64,000 nt of DNA. It comes from Cyclobacteriaceae bacterium (GTDB lineage: Bacteria > Bacteroidota > Bacteroidia > Cytophagales > Cyclobacteriaceae). Both the position numbers and the translations under genes were made by a program. This document shows, piece by piece, positions 16,922-26,639 of the stretch (its first letter is position 1; each line of letters begins with the position of its first letter). The notes under the pieces were generated by a model. It was not told the origin of the DNA. It made no database searches and saw only the letters and a list, made by a program, of their open reading frames with translations. The stretch spans positions 28,326-92,325 of the forward strand of contig JAHEGY010000004.1 of NCBI GenBank assembly GCA_024644875.1. Reading direction: 5' to 3'.

Positions 16922-18217
16922 TCATTTTTTTGTTATTTCTTCATTTTTCGGCTGCTTACCCCGCCAATAGGTGGCCAGGGAAGATCCGGTAATGTTCATT
17001 AATGGTCCGAATATCGCCGGAGCAAGGCCCACAGTCGCAATTTTACCCATTTGTAAAGCCAGGCCTGAGGCCAGTCCTCCATTTTGCATACCCACCTCGA
17101 AGGCAACCGTTCGGCAATCTTTCTCAGACATTTTAAATAGTTTTGCAGAGAAGTAACCCAGTGAATATCCTGCAAGATTGTGAATTAGGGTTGCCAGTAT
17201 CAGTAATAAACCAACATCCAGCAGACTATCCCTGCCTGCTGCAGTAATTATGGTTATAATAACTGCAATACCGGCCATGGATACAAATGATAATACCTTG
17301 TCCATCCATTTTTCGAAATCCTTGAATATGGCCTTTAACGCTGATGCGACTACAATAGGCAAGACAAAGAACCATATCATATCCTTCATGAAGGACATGC
17401 CCGCCACTTGAAGACTTACTTCAGCAGATTTCAGGTATATGAAATTTTTTAGTACTATAATTGCCATATAGGATAGAAGCTGAATTATTTTACCACGATT
17501 CGATATTATTCCTTTTGAGAAAAGATTAAAAATAAAGCCTGCTATAATAGGGAGGATCATCATATTGATAATATCCAGCATCATGGACCAAAACTTGATT
17601 TCTATATACTGACCCGCAAGTGTTTTCATTAAAAGAGGCGTCATAAGAGGTGATAATAGAGTAGCAATTGCGGCTAAGGTAACAGCAAGAGCCAGATTGG
17701 CGCGGGCAATATAAGACATCACATTGGAAGCCAGACCACTGGGAGCACAGCCAATCAGAAGTACACCTGCAGCAATTTCGGTAGGAAAATTAAACATGTA
17801 TGCTATTGTAAATCCTACCAATGGCATAATGCTGTATTGTGAAACAATTCCGATTATTACACCTTTTGGCATTTTGATTACACCGGCAAAATCATTGATG
17901 CTCATTTGAGAACCCATGCCAAACATGATAATCTGTAAAAGTGGGACTATAAGTTTCTTTGTTTCAAAGCTGCCAATATTCGTAAAATATTCAGGATAAT
18001 ACATAGAGGCCGTTACCGCGGCAAAGATCCAGATCGTGTATGAAAAACTTCTTAATTTGGGAAATCCCTGGAAACTTATGGCCAGTGTAACGAAAAATCC
18101 TGTAAGAAAAGGGCCTGTGAGTGATTCTTTGCCTGTAAAATATAAGATCAGAAAAATTGCCAGACAGATAAATGAAAAGGCCATTAAGAATCTGGAAATG
18201 ATATTATTTTTTGCCAT
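16922..18217 (-). CDS. SBF-family (bile acid:Na+ symporter-like) transporter
   Basis: A 431-residue membrane protein, longer than the roughly 320 residues usual for SBF (PF01758) because of extra N-terminal TMs. It has about 12 hydrophobic segments. The two family signature regions are GCAPSGLASNVMSYIARANLAL and FEVGMQNGGLASGLALQ, where the crossover helices bind sodium and substrate. It probably imports an organic anion using Na+. It is co-oriented with the RraA-like gene and divergent from the enolase-superfamily gene, which suggests uptake of an acid sugar or carboxylate that those enzymes process. Confidence 0.88.
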   Translation of the reverse strand: MAKNNIISRFLMAFSFICLAIFLILYFTGKESLTGPFLTGFFVTLAISFQGFPKLRSFSYTIWIFAAVTASMYYPEYFTNIGSFETKKLIVPLLQIIMFGMGSQMSINDFAGVIKMPKGVIIGIVSQYSIMPLVGFTIAYMFNFPTEIAAGVLLIGCAPSGLASNVMSYIARANLALAVTLAAIATLLSPLMTPLLMKTLAGQYIEIKFWSMMLDIINMMILPIIAGFIFNLFSKGIISNRGKIIQLLSYMAIIVLKNFIYLKSAEVSLQVAGMSFMKDMIWFFVLPIVVASALKAIFKDFEKWMDKVLSFVSMAGIAVIITIITAAGRDSLLDVGLLLILATLIHNLAGYSLGYFSAKLFKMSEKDCRTVAFEVGMQNGGLASGLALQMGKIATVGLAPAIFGPLMNITGSSLATYWRGKQPKNEEITKK

Positions 18218-18346
18218 ATACGTTTATAAATTCTATAAAAACAATGAAAATAATGGATTCCCTTTTAAAAGTGTCTAAATTTTAAAAAATTAGGGCGATC
18301 ATTTTTAATACCTGAAAAAACTAAAAATTCTTAAACTTTTCCAATT

Positions 18347-19768
18347 ATGAAGGATAAATTCTTAAAATCATTTTTAAATACTACACAAAACCAGGGTGAA
18401 AAAAATAAAGGTAATCGCCGGGAATTCATTCAAAAGGCGGGTTTAGGTGGCCTGGCACTGGGTCTTATGTTCAATGGGGATATTCACAAGGAGGTGGAGT
18501 TTACTACCCAGAGAGTAAGCAGGAGTTCATCACCGACTGATCTAAAGATCACGGATCTAAGAATAGCTTATACTTCAGAAGCCCCGATCATTAAGATAGA
18601 TACCAATCAGGGGATATACGGTCTCGGCGAGGTAAGAGATAACGGAAGCCCGAAATATGCTTTATTTCTTAAAAGCAGACTACTGGGAAAGAATCCCTGC
18701 AATGTGGAGCAGTTATTTAAATTGATTAAGCAATTCGGAGGACATGGACGGTTGGGTGGCGGTGTTTCAGGCGTTGAGATGGCATTATGGGATTTAGCCG
18801 GGAAAGCCTATAACGTTCCTGTATACCAGTTGCTGGGTGGAAAATACAGGGACAAAATCAGGATCTATGCGGATACACCGGGCTCCAAGGATCCTGCTGT
18901 ATATGCAAAAAGAATGAACAGCAGGATAGAACATGGATTTACTTTCCTGAAAATGGATTTTGGTATAAGACTCATTAGTGATATAAAAGGGGCTTTAATT
19001 GGGGGTGATGCCTGGGATTTCAGCAAACAGTGGAGCGAGGAACCGGGTAGCCTGGGTACCACAAAACACCCGTTCACCAGGATTCAGATTACGGATCTGG
19101 GATTGGAGAAATTAGTTGAGTACGTTTCTATAGTAAGGGATATTGTCGGGTATGAAATTCCACTTGCTGCGGATCATTTTGGTCATTTTGATACGAATAC
19201 AGCCATCCGCCTGGGTAATGCCCTGGAAAGATATCAACTGGCCTGGCTGGAAGATATGATTCCCTGGTTCTATGTCGACAAGTGGCGGCAAATTACAGAA
19301 GCAATAAATACCCCTACCTTAACAGGAGAGGACACTTACCTTTTAAAAGGATTTAAGGAACTGATTGACAAAAAAGCCGTAGATATGGTTCATCCGGACC
19401 TGGCCTCCGCGGGTGGAATTCTGGAAACTAAGAAAATCGGCGATTATGCCGAGGAAAATGGAATAGCGATGGCTCTTCATTTTGCCGGTACGCCTATATC
19501 CTTTATGGCAAATGTCCACAGCGCCGCCGCAACACAGAATTTTGTGGCACTCGAGCACCATGATGTGGATACACCCTGGTGGGAAGATCTCGTAACAGGA
19601 GATAAGCCACTGGTTCAGGAAGGATATGTAAAAGTCCCTGAAAAACCCGGCCTTGGCGTTGACCTCAATGAGGAAGTGATCAAAGAGCACCTGAGGGAAG
19701 GGGAGAAGTATTTTGCACCCACACCAGAATGGGATAAGGATCAATCCTGGGATCGAACCTGGAGTTAG
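18347..19768 (+). CDS. Tat-exported enolase-superfamily dehydratase/racemase
   Basis: A 473-residue protein of the mandelate racemase/muconate lactonizing type. The N-terminus has the twin-arginine-like NRREFIQKAGLGGLALGL, so export by Tat is likely. The capping domain is followed by the barrel with SGVEMALWDLAGKAYNVPVY. Metal ligands are expected at LAADHFGHFD (Asp), WLEDMIPWF (Glu) and LTGEDTYL (Glu), with HPDLASAGGI and MALHFAGTPI later. The pattern suits acid-sugar dehydratases such as galactonate or gluconate types, but the substrate is not certain. It is divergent from the SBF/RraA pair and followed by a good terminator. Confidence 0.88.
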   Translation: MKDKFLKSFLNTTQNQGEKNKGNRREFIQKAGLGGLALGLMFNGDIHKEVEFTTQRVSRSSSPTDLKITDLRIAYTSEAPIIKIDTNQGIYGLGEVRDNGSPKYALFLKSRLLGKNPCNVEQLFKLIKQFGGHGRLGGGVSGVEMALWDLAGKAYNVPVYQLLGGKYRDKIRIYADTPGSKDPAVYAKRMNSRIEHGFTFLKMDFGIRLISDIKGALIGGDAWDFSKQWSEEPGSLGTTKHPFTRIQITDLGLEKLVEYVSIVRDIVGYEIPLAADHFGHFDTNTAIRLGNALERYQLAWLEDMIPWFYVDKWRQITEAINTPTLTGEDTYLLKGFKELIDKKAVDMVHPDLASAGGILETKKIGDYAEENGIAMALHFAGTPISFMANVHSAAATQNFVALEHHDVDTPWWEDLVTGDKPLVQEGYVKVPEKPGLGVDLNEEVIKEHLREGEKYFAPTPEWDKDQSWDRTWS

Positions 19769-19864
19769 TTATTTTGCTGGATGATAAATTAGAGCAGATA
19801 CTTTTGCACTTTATTATAGCCTATGCTTTTACGCTTAATTAAAGCCTATGCCTGAGTTCTGAAT

Positions 19865-19890
19865 TAGAACCCAGACCTGGGTTTTATTTT
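19865..19890 (+). terminator. Intrinsic terminator of the enolase-superfamily gene
   Basis: AACCCA and TGGGTT pair around a GACC loop, the stem extends outward by a G-T and two A-T pairs, and TTTTATTTT follows. It lies about 97 bp past the stop at 19768. Good match to a Rho-independent terminator on the plus strand. Confidence 0.6.
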
Positions 19891-20018
19891 AGAATCCAGG
19901 TCTTCCTTATGCATTCATGTTTTGGATATTTCACAGGTAATGGTCAGTAAATGACCTGAAACGAGCATTTATATCTTTGTGTAAAGGAAGTTTTCTGAAA
20001 AGGAACTCAAAGCGGTAA

Positions 20019-20555
20019 CTAAAAATCCGTGGACAGATCCTCTATGCCTTCTTCCTTTTTATCTTTAATATACTGGTTTAATTTGCGGGATGCGTATTTG
20101 ATCTCAAGCTTTTTCTTGCCTACGGATATAAGCGACAGCAGTACACCTTCTGTTTGCCATTCCCAAGCATTCGACCTGACGGAGAAAGATGGTTCTCCAT
20201 ATAGTTTTTTAAGTGCCTTCATTATGTCCGTTTCCTTAGGAGTAATTATTTTGATCTCAATAATCTTTTTGAGATACACTTTAACTTCCATGTCCTTAAT
20301 AGGAACTTCACCTATATTCGGGTAAGAGCCCTTATTTCTAATATATACATGAATTGGATATTCTGATTTTTTCAGGGCAACCTGCTTTTTATATACCAGT
20401 TGTGGATTATCTGATATATCTGTGTCCAGTATGATATCCTGAAATCCATGCTTTTTCTCGAGTGCATCAAGACTCTGTGCATTTATTCCATAACAGGGAC
20501 CAATAAGCCATATTATCAAAACAATGAAACGCCAAAATCTATATTTTAATGCCAT
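20019..20555 (-). CDS. Exported hypothetical protein
   Basis: I place the start at ATG 20555, giving 178 residues; an ATG at 20585 would overlap the gamma-glutamyltransferase gene and put ten polar residues before the signal. From 20555 the protein begins MALKYRFWRFIVLIIWLIGP and continues to GINAQS, a likely signal peptidase site. The mature part is rich in beta-forming and Lys residues, with KLYGEPSFSVRSNAWEWQTEGVLLSLI. No family is recognised. It starts 7 bp after the upstream gene's stop, so the two are likely co-transcribed. Confidence 0.65.
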   Translation of the reverse strand: MALKYRFWRFIVLIIWLIGPCYGINAQSLDALEKKHGFQDIILDTDISDNPQLVYKKQVALKKSEYPIHVYIRNKGSYPNIGEVPIKDMEVKVYLKKIIEIKIITPKETDIMKALKKLYGEPSFSVRSNAWEWQTEGVLLSLISVGKKKLEIKYASRKLNQYIKDKKEEGIEDLSTDF

Positions 20556-20562
20556 ATCTATA

Positions 20563-22122
20563 TCATTGAAAACTTCTGGTTGCACCTACGCGCCTCCTGT
20601 CACCTGCAGCTTCAATATGCCCGTTCTTATCTTTAAATACTGCATGCACGCCTCCAAAATACATATTTTGAGCAGTCCAGTAGATCTTTTCAGCATTTCC
20701 GGGCAGTTCAAGACGATCGATTATGTTAAGATCATAACCGGGTTCCACATCGAGGTGATTATTCTCCCAATGTATCCTGGGTGCGTTAACACTTTCATCT
20801 GCTGACTTGCCAAAATCAATATAATTTGAAATAGCCTGGACAATAGCCGACCTGATCCTGTTTGAACCTCCAGATCCAAGAGCAGCGATGGGTCTATCTT
20901 CCTTGAGAAAAAGCGTTGGTGACATCATCGAACTAATTCTCCTGTTTTCAGGCCAGTTGAAAAAACCTTCCGGGCAAAGGTCTTCTTCTCCTAACATATT
21001 ATTCAGCATAATATCGGTATCGGGAATGTAATATCCACAACCTTCACCGTGAGAAGTCGTAATAGAAACAAAATTATCATATTCATCAACTACACTAACA
21101 TGGGTTGTATTCCCCGATTTATATATGCCTTTTTGAATTTCAGCATTTATACTATTTAAGTATTCTTTATCCAGCAACATTTCCATAACCTGAGGATGGT
21201 ATCGGTTTTGAACGAAAATATCTTTCCTCGCAAAGGTTGTAAATTCGATCGCTTCGGCAAGTAGATTCAAATGAAATCCTGATCCCCACTGGTCTTTCTT
21301 CAGGGGATATTGGTTCAATAAAGAAAACGTAAAGGCAATTAACGGACCACCGGCATTGGGTGGTGCATTGGTTACTATGGAATAGTCTCGGTACGGAAAG
21401 GTCAGAGGTTTTCGTTCGATAACGTGGTATTCTTTAAAATCCTTATAAGTTAGATTTCCCCCTATTTCACGGCTGTCAGAGACAATTTTCCGGGCTATTT
21501 CTCCCTTATAGAACTCATCGGGGCCAGCTTTGGAGACATATTCCAGGAAATCCGAAAATTGCGGCAGGATGTATATTTCACCTAATTGCTTGATCTTTCC
21601 GTTTTTTGTATAGATTTTCTTTCCATTTTCTGAAATTGAAAGGATTGGCTTTAATATATCAGCCTGATATTTGGTTTGATTATGAAGCCGAACACCATTT
21701 TTTGCAGCTTCGCATGCCGGTTGGACAAGTTCCGAAAACGGGACCGATCCAAATCTTTTGTGTATCTCAAATAAACCGGCAAGGTTCCCTGGAGTAGCAG
21801 CCGTGGCCATGCCGACATGAAATTCCTGTGTTTTATCACCAAAATCCACAATGACCGGATAAAATTCGGATTGATCTTTTGGTATTTTATAAAAAGGGGT
21901 GTGTGTGAAAAAATCAAGTAACACTGGTTTTCCCCCATTATGACTTGCCATCATAAATCCTCCTCCACCCATGGAAGTGATCGTTGAACTGGCTACAAAG
22001 GTCATCAAGGTTGCACTGATGGCTGCGTCAAAGGCATTGCCTCCGGACATAAGAATTTCATGACCAGCCTCAACTGTTAATTCATCTCCTCCTGAAATAG
22101 CGCCTTTCGTTGCCCTTAACAT
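20563..22122 (-). CDS. ggt: Gamma-glutamyltransferase
   Basis: A 519-residue GGT/acylase-fold enzyme. The nucleophile Thr after self-cleavage is expected at Thr339 in GNTTHVSVVD, as in the TTHYSVVD of well-studied GGTs. Other family motifs are GGNAFDAAISATL, MGGGGFMM, TNAPPNAGG and the C-terminal GSGGSNRIRSAIVQ. It would cleave or transfer the gamma-glutamyl group of glutathione or related peptides. No signal peptide is visible at the N-terminus (MLRATKGAISGGDEL), unlike periplasmic GGTs. Either the protein is cytoplasmic or the true start lies elsewhere; I see no upstream ATG giving a signal. Confidence 0.93.
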   Translation of the reverse strand: MLRATKGAISGGDELTVEAGHEILMSGGNAFDAAISATLMTFVASSTITSMGGGGFMMASHNGGKPVLLDFFTHTPFYKIPKDQSEFYPVIVDFGDKTQEFHVGMATAATPGNLAGLFEIHKRFGSVPFSELVQPACEAAKNGVRLHNQTKYQADILKPILSISENGKKIYTKNGKIKQLGEIYILPQFSDFLEYVSKAGPDEFYKGEIARKIVSDSREIGGNLTYKDFKEYHVIERKPLTFPYRDYSIVTNAPPNAGGPLIAFTFSLLNQYPLKKDQWGSGFHLNLLAEAIEFTTFARKDIFVQNRYHPQVMEMLLDKEYLNSINAEIQKGIYKSGNTTHVSVVDEYDNFVSITTSHGEGCGYYIPDTDIMLNNMLGEEDLCPEGFFNWPENRRISSMMSPTLFLKEDRPIAALGSGGSNRIRSAIVQAISNYIDFGKSADESVNAPRIHWENNHLDVEPGYDLNIIDRLELPGNAEKIYWTAQNMYFGGVHAVFKDKNGHIEAAGDRRRVGATRSFQ

Positions 22123-22245
22123 GCCGTAAAAGTAATAGCTATGAATTAAAAATAATTATAACAGCTTATCCAATTGCTTTAAAACTTAGAAAAAAAATTG
22201 AAATACGTAATATGTTTGTTAATTTTCCTGCCAAATCGATTTACC

Positions 22246-23817
22246 ATGAGAAGGGGATTTTATTTATGGATCAGCCTCATAGCCTGTCTTATATTAGCAA
22301 GTATTGCTACAGGATTTCAGAAAAAAAATAAAGCCAGACTCCCCAATATTTTACTGGCCATCAGCGATGATCAATCATTCCCTCATGCTTCGGCATATGG
22401 CTCCAGGGTGGTTGAAACACCAGGCTTTGACCGAATTGCCAGGGAAGGGATACTATTTAACAATGCCTTCTCCGCAGCCCCGGGATGCAGTCCATCGAGA
22501 GCCTCTCTGCTCACGGGCAGGCACATCTGGGAACTGGAGGATGCCGGATCACATGCGAGTTATTTTCCATCAAAGTTCAATACTTATACATCGATACTAA
22601 ATGAAAATGGATATTTTGTTGGATATACCGGAAAGGGTTGGGGGCCAGGAAATTGGCAAGATTCAGGGTGGCAAATAAATCCGGCAGGTGAAGAATACAA
22701 TAGGATCACAGATCCGGATGTGCCTGAATTTATTCGTAATACGGATTATTTCGAGAATTTTAAGTCTTTTCTCGAAGATAGGAAAAGAAAGCAACCTTTC
22801 TGTTTCTGGTATGGCGCATCAGAACCCCATCGTAGGTATAAAAATGGGATTGGAGAAGGCAGTGGAATGAATATTGATCTGGTGGATGTTCCCGGATTTC
22901 TGCCTGATGTAGAATCTGTGCGTGGAGATATTCTGGATTATATGTATGAAATTCAATATTTTGATGCGCATCTTAATAAAATGATCGAATATCTTGAGGA
23001 TATTGGTGAGTTGGATAATACCCTGATCATCGTTACTTCAGATAATGGCATGCCCTTCCCGAGGGCTAAAGCGAATTTATATGAATATGGTTTTCATATG
23101 CCCTTGGCTATCCGGTGGGGAGATGTTATAACCCCTGGTCGTGAAGTTGATGATCTGATCAGTCTGACCGATATAGCTCCCACCTTGATTGAGGTATTGG
23201 AAACAAGGGGAAATGCGGAAATTAACATTCCTGATATGATGACAGGCTGGAGTTTTCTGGATATACTGCTAAGTGACCAATCCGGATTATTGGAACCTGA
23301 ACGAAATAAAGTGTACAGTGGGCGTGAAAGGCATTCCTGTTCCAGGTGGCAAAATTTATCTTACCCCATCAGAGCTTTGAGGACGCATGAATTTCTGTAT
23401 ATCAAGAATTTTAAACCGGAAAGATGGCCTGCGGGGGCTCCCGTTAAATATAATGATCAGATGGAATTGGTTCCCGGATTTCACGATATAGATGATTTTC
23501 AGGAAAGTTATATCTATAAGAACCGGATTGTGGATTCTATAAAATATTATTTTGATCTTGCAGTGAAGAAACGACCGATGGAAGAGTTATTTGATATAAG
23601 GCGGGACCCTTATTGTTTGAATGATCTATCAACATTACCAGAATATCAATCTGATTTAATTGAATTAAGAGAAAAATTGAATTCCAGACTAATTGAAACT
23701 AAAGACCCCAGACTATTTGGGAATGGGGATATCTGGGAAACCTATAAGAGATTTAATTTGATGAGGACCTTTCCTGATCCGGATTGGATTCCAGGTAATC
23801 AGAATTTTAAGGAATAA
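22246..23817 (+). CDS. Secreted S1-family sulfatase
   Basis: I place the start at ATG 22246, giving 523 residues with a signal peptide (MRRGFYLWISLIACLILASI); a TTG at 22198 is a weaker alternative. The sulfatase signature is CSPSRASLLTG, with the Cys at residue 81 that a formylglycine-generating enzyme must convert. Metal and substrate motifs include LAISDDQSFPH, KGWGPGNW and VTSDNGMPF. The layout resembles heparan N-sulfatase/sulfamidase-like arylsulfatases, which would fit glycan desulfation in the periplasm. No sulfatase-maturing enzyme is encoded nearby. The K+ channel gene follows by 11 bp. Confidence 0.9.
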   Translation: MRRGFYLWISLIACLILASIATGFQKKNKARLPNILLAISDDQSFPHASAYGSRVVETPGFDRIAREGILFNNAFSAAPGCSPSRASLLTGRHIWELEDAGSHASYFPSKFNTYTSILNENGYFVGYTGKGWGPGNWQDSGWQINPAGEEYNRITDPDVPEFIRNTDYFENFKSFLEDRKRKQPFCFWYGASEPHRRYKNGIGEGSGMNIDLVDVPGFLPDVESVRGDILDYMYEIQYFDAHLNKMIEYLEDIGELDNTLIIVTSDNGMPFPRAKANLYEYGFHMPLAIRWGDVITPGREVDDLISLTDIAPTLIEVLETRGNAEINIPDMMTGWSFLDILLSDQSGLLEPERNKVYSGRERHSCSRWQNLSYPIRALRTHEFLYIKNFKPERWPAGAPVKYNDQMELVPGFHDIDDFQESYIYKNRIVDSIKYYFDLAVKKRPMEELFDIRRDPYCLNDLSTLPEYQSDLIELREKLNSRLIETKDPRLFGNGDIWETYKRFNLMRTFPDPDWIPGNQNFKE

Positions 23818-23828
23818 TAAATTATCAA

Positions 23829-24488
23829 ATGTTAAGAAAAAAAATTTCAACAGAATTGAATGCAAGGGAGGATTTTAAATATCCATTATTTCTAATAGCA
23901 TTGGGCGCCTTCCTGTTTCTTCCATCCCTATTGGGTCAAGCCGATTCAGATCTGCTTTATGATATTCTTTTTGTATTATTTATTATCAGCAGCTTATTCC
24001 TGATCAGTGCTGATTCAAAAAAAGTCAGGATGTTTACCCTGGCAATTGGTATAATAGGCATTACCGCCGAATTGTTCCATTATTTTATCCGGCCACTCAG
24101 TGATAGCTTTCAGGTGATTTTTATGCTGATCATTTTCATATATTTTATCGCTTTATTTTCGGAATTAATTGGTCAGATATTTAGAGCAGAACTGATAACC
24201 CTGAATGTTGTGCTTGGGGCTTTTAGCGGATATATAATGATCGGAATAATCGGTTTTTTTGTTTTTCGTATAATTTTCCTCCTGGAACCCGCCTCGTTCG
24301 CGATCTCTGAAAGCGCAAGCCGGGATCTGCTTTATTTTAGTTTTATTACGCTTACCACTATAGGTTATGGTGACATATCACCCGTAACGGAAGCCTCCAG
24401 AAATTTTGCTATTATACTGGGCCTTGTCGGACAATTCTACAATACGGTTATTATTGCTATTATCATCGGAAAATTCCTTCAGAAATAA
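23829..24488 (+). CDS. Potassium channel, six-TM type
   Basis: A 219-residue membrane protein with about six TM segments: roughly 20-36, 44-60, 68-86, 96-118, 126-151 and 190-216. The pore loop between the last two contains TLTTIGYGD at residues 174-182, the K+ selectivity filter. The organisation is that of a bare ion-transport channel without a cytoplasmic RCK or cyclic-nucleotide domain. It is 11 bp after the sulfatase stop and may simply share its transcript. Confidence 0.92.
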   Translation: MLRKKISTELNAREDFKYPLFLIALGAFLFLPSLLGQADSDLLYDILFVLFIISSLFLISADSKKVRMFTLAIGIIGITAELFHYFIRPLSDSFQVIFMLIIFIYFIALFSELIGQIFRAELITLNVVLGAFSGYIMIGIIGFFVFRIIFLLEPASFAISESASRDLLYFSFITLTTIGYGDISPVTEASRNFAIILGLVGQFYNTVIIAIIIGKFLQK

Positions 24489-24575
24489 ATCCCGGATATT
24501 CGTTGGGAATCCCCATCAATAGCTTTTCTATTATAAAAATTGTAAATTGGGTAAAGGGCAAACTCAATTCCGATT

Positions 24576-25592
24576 ATGCCAAAGGCAAAATACTTTCAGA
24601 AATTATCCAGAGGATCTCTGAGGTGTAATTTATGCCCGCATTATTGTGAATTAGCCGAAGGGGAGCGGGGAAAGTGTGGCGTGCGCAAAAATATAGATGG
24701 AAAACTTCTGGCTGAAAACTATGGCCTGATTTCTTCGGTCCACCTGGACCCAATTGAAAAAAAACCCCTCTACCACTACTACCCTTCAGCTTCCATTTTA
24801 TCAGTGGGTAGCGTGGGTTGTAACTTAAGTTGCAGTTTCTGTCAGAACTGTGATATTTCCCAAACGACTGTTGATGATTATCCATGGCTAAGACAACATA
24901 CCGTTGAACAGGTACTAGCGTATAACGATCAGTATTCCGACAACATCGGGATAGCTTATACCTATAATGAACCAACCGTATACTTTGAATTTATGATGGA
25001 TCTTGCCGCGGAATCGAAAAAACAGGGATTGAAAAATGTGATGGTTTCAAATGGGTATATTGCTGCAGAACCCCTGAGGGAGGTTCTTGAGCTTATCGAT
25101 GCTTTCAATATTGATTTAAAGGCGTTCAACAATGAATTCTATAAGAAATTTGCTGATGCCAGGCTCAATCCTGTTAAGGAAAACCTCAAAACAGTCAGAA
25201 TGGCTGGCAAACATCTCGAAATCACTAATCTGATCATACCAGGTCTTAATGACGATGAAAAGGAATTTGAAGAAATGATCAAATGGATCTATAATGAATT
25301 AGGCGAATATACGGTATTGCACCTTTCAAGATATTTTCCCGCTTATCGATTGCAATATCCACCGACCCCTCAGGAAACCATATCCAGATTATTTGAGATC
25401 TCAAAATCACATTTACCGTATACTTATACAGGAAACCTGAATTTTTCCCCTGGCCAACATACTTTATGTCATCAATGTGGCACCTTACTAATTGAAAGGA
25501 AAAACGGATATTTGACAAAAATTAAGGCGATAGATGACAAGGGGAAATGCTTAACATGTAAAACCCGGATCTTAAAATATGTAAAACCATGA
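24576..25592 (+). CDS. amrS: AmmeMemoRadiSam-system radical SAM enzyme AmrS
   Basis: A 338-residue radical SAM protein. The 4Fe-4S-binding CxxxCxxC is CNLSCSFC (Cys 82, 86, 89). An N-terminal Cys set, CNLCPHYCELAEGERGKC (17, 20, 24, 34), and a C-terminal zinc-ribbon-like CHQCG and CLTC flank the barrel. This arrangement is that of the AmrS (pflA-related) family named for its genomic link to MEMO and AMMECR1 proteins. It overlaps the MEMO gene start by 4 bp (ATGA), so the two are translationally coupled. The exact reaction of the system is not settled to my knowledge. Confidence 0.9.
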   Translation: MPKAKYFQKLSRGSLRCNLCPHYCELAEGERGKCGVRKNIDGKLLAENYGLISSVHLDPIEKKPLYHYYPSASILSVGSVGCNLSCSFCQNCDISQTTVDDYPWLRQHTVEQVLAYNDQYSDNIGIAYTYNEPTVYFEFMMDLAAESKKQGLKNVMVSNGYIAAEPLREVLELIDAFNIDLKAFNNEFYKKFADARLNPVKENLKTVRMAGKHLEITNLIIPGLNDDEKEFEEMIKWIYNELGEYTVLHLSRYFPAYRLQYPPTPQETISRLFEISKSHLPYTYTGNLNFSPGQHTLCHQCGTLLIERKNGYLTKIKAIDDKGKCLTCKTRILKYVKP

Positions 25593-26425
25593 AAACCAGA
25601 GAACCTGCCGTTGCCGGAACTTTTTATCCGGCCTCAACCAATGAATTAACTGAAATGTTGGACAAATTATTACAATTTGAAAAAGGAAAAATTAAAAGTG
25701 AGCTATCAGAAAGAACGATTCTTGGAGGAATAATTCCACATGCGGGATATAAATACTCCGGATATGAATCAGTTCATTTTTTCGAGATCCTTCACCAGGA
25801 CTTCAAGGTGTTCTTTGATACAATTTTCATTTTGAATCCAAACCATCACGGTCTCGGGCCTGAGATTGCCGTTGATGATAATGATTGCTGGAAAACACCA
25901 CTGGGCGAAGTGCAGGTTGATTCTGAAATGAAAGATGCCCTCGCTTTTCCTCTTTCGGCGGATGCTCATAAATTTGAACATTCCGGGGAAGTCATTATTC
26001 CATTCCTTCAAAAGTTTCTGGATTATAATTTCAAGATATTGCCGATTAGTTATCTGCGTCAGGATCCCGAACAATCTATTGAGGTAGCTGACCGGATTAT
26101 TGAAGTCAATAAGGTTTTAAACAAGAAGATTTTATTGCTCGCTTCTTCTGATTTCTCCCATTATATTGATCCTGTTATCGGGGAGAAGAAGGACAAAAAG
26201 ATCATAGAAAAAATCCTTGATCTCGATGTAGAAGGCGTATATTCAGAAATTAAAGAAACCAACGCTACAGTTTGTGGTTGCGGACCTATAATGACTTTGA
26301 TGCATTATACTATGAAGGTGGCCGATAATCCACAAGTCAAACTATTATCATTCGGTAATTCAGCAAAATCCTATAAATCTTCAGAAGTGGTTGATTATGC
26401 TTCACTTTTATTCCATGATGATTAG
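25589..26425 (+). CDS. amrB: MEMO-family protein (AmrB)
   Basis: A 278-residue protein of the MEMO family, related to extradiol-dioxygenase/LigB folds. The opening REPAVAGTFYPAS is the usual one. Metal-site motifs are GIIPHAGYKYSGY, NPNHHG, and ASSDFSHY, and the conserved Cys lies in TVCGCGPI. The whole length is one MEMO domain; the AMMECR1 domain that often accompanies it as a fusion or neighbour is absent. It overlaps amrS by 4 bp, and the pair probably acts together in a redox or radical step in the cytoplasm. The function is inferred from genomic pairing. Confidence 0.92.
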   Translation: MKTREPAVAGTFYPASTNELTEMLDKLLQFEKGKIKSELSERTILGGIIPHAGYKYSGYESVHFFEILHQDFKVFFDTIFILNPNHHGLGPEIAVDDNDCWKTPLGEVQVDSEMKDALAFPLSADAHKFEHSGEVIIPFLQKFLDYNFKILPISYLRQDPEQSIEVADRIIEVNKVLNKKILLLASSDFSHYIDPVIGEKKDKKIIEKILDLDVEGVYSEIKETNATVCGCGPIMTLMHYTMKVADNPQVKLLSFGNSAKSYKSSEVVDYASLLFHDD

Positions 26426-26639
26426 ATCCTGTTATAATTCAGTCTTTTTTACTACTAGTGAATGAAGTGAAAGTTTAATATTCGAAAGGAAAACGAAAAA
26501 TTGAGAATCCAACATATTCCTTAAGATATTGAGTTTCCGGAAACCAATCAAATTTAACCTGGACACATTTTAAGTCACTTATTCTCTCTAATTTATATGA
26601 AATTTATCCATATTTGGGGTTTGAATTTTAGTAACAATC

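Noticed and set aside
22198..22245. TTG-initiated N-terminal extension of the sulfatase
   Set aside because: The ATG at 22246 directly gives a clean signal peptide; the extension would bury it.
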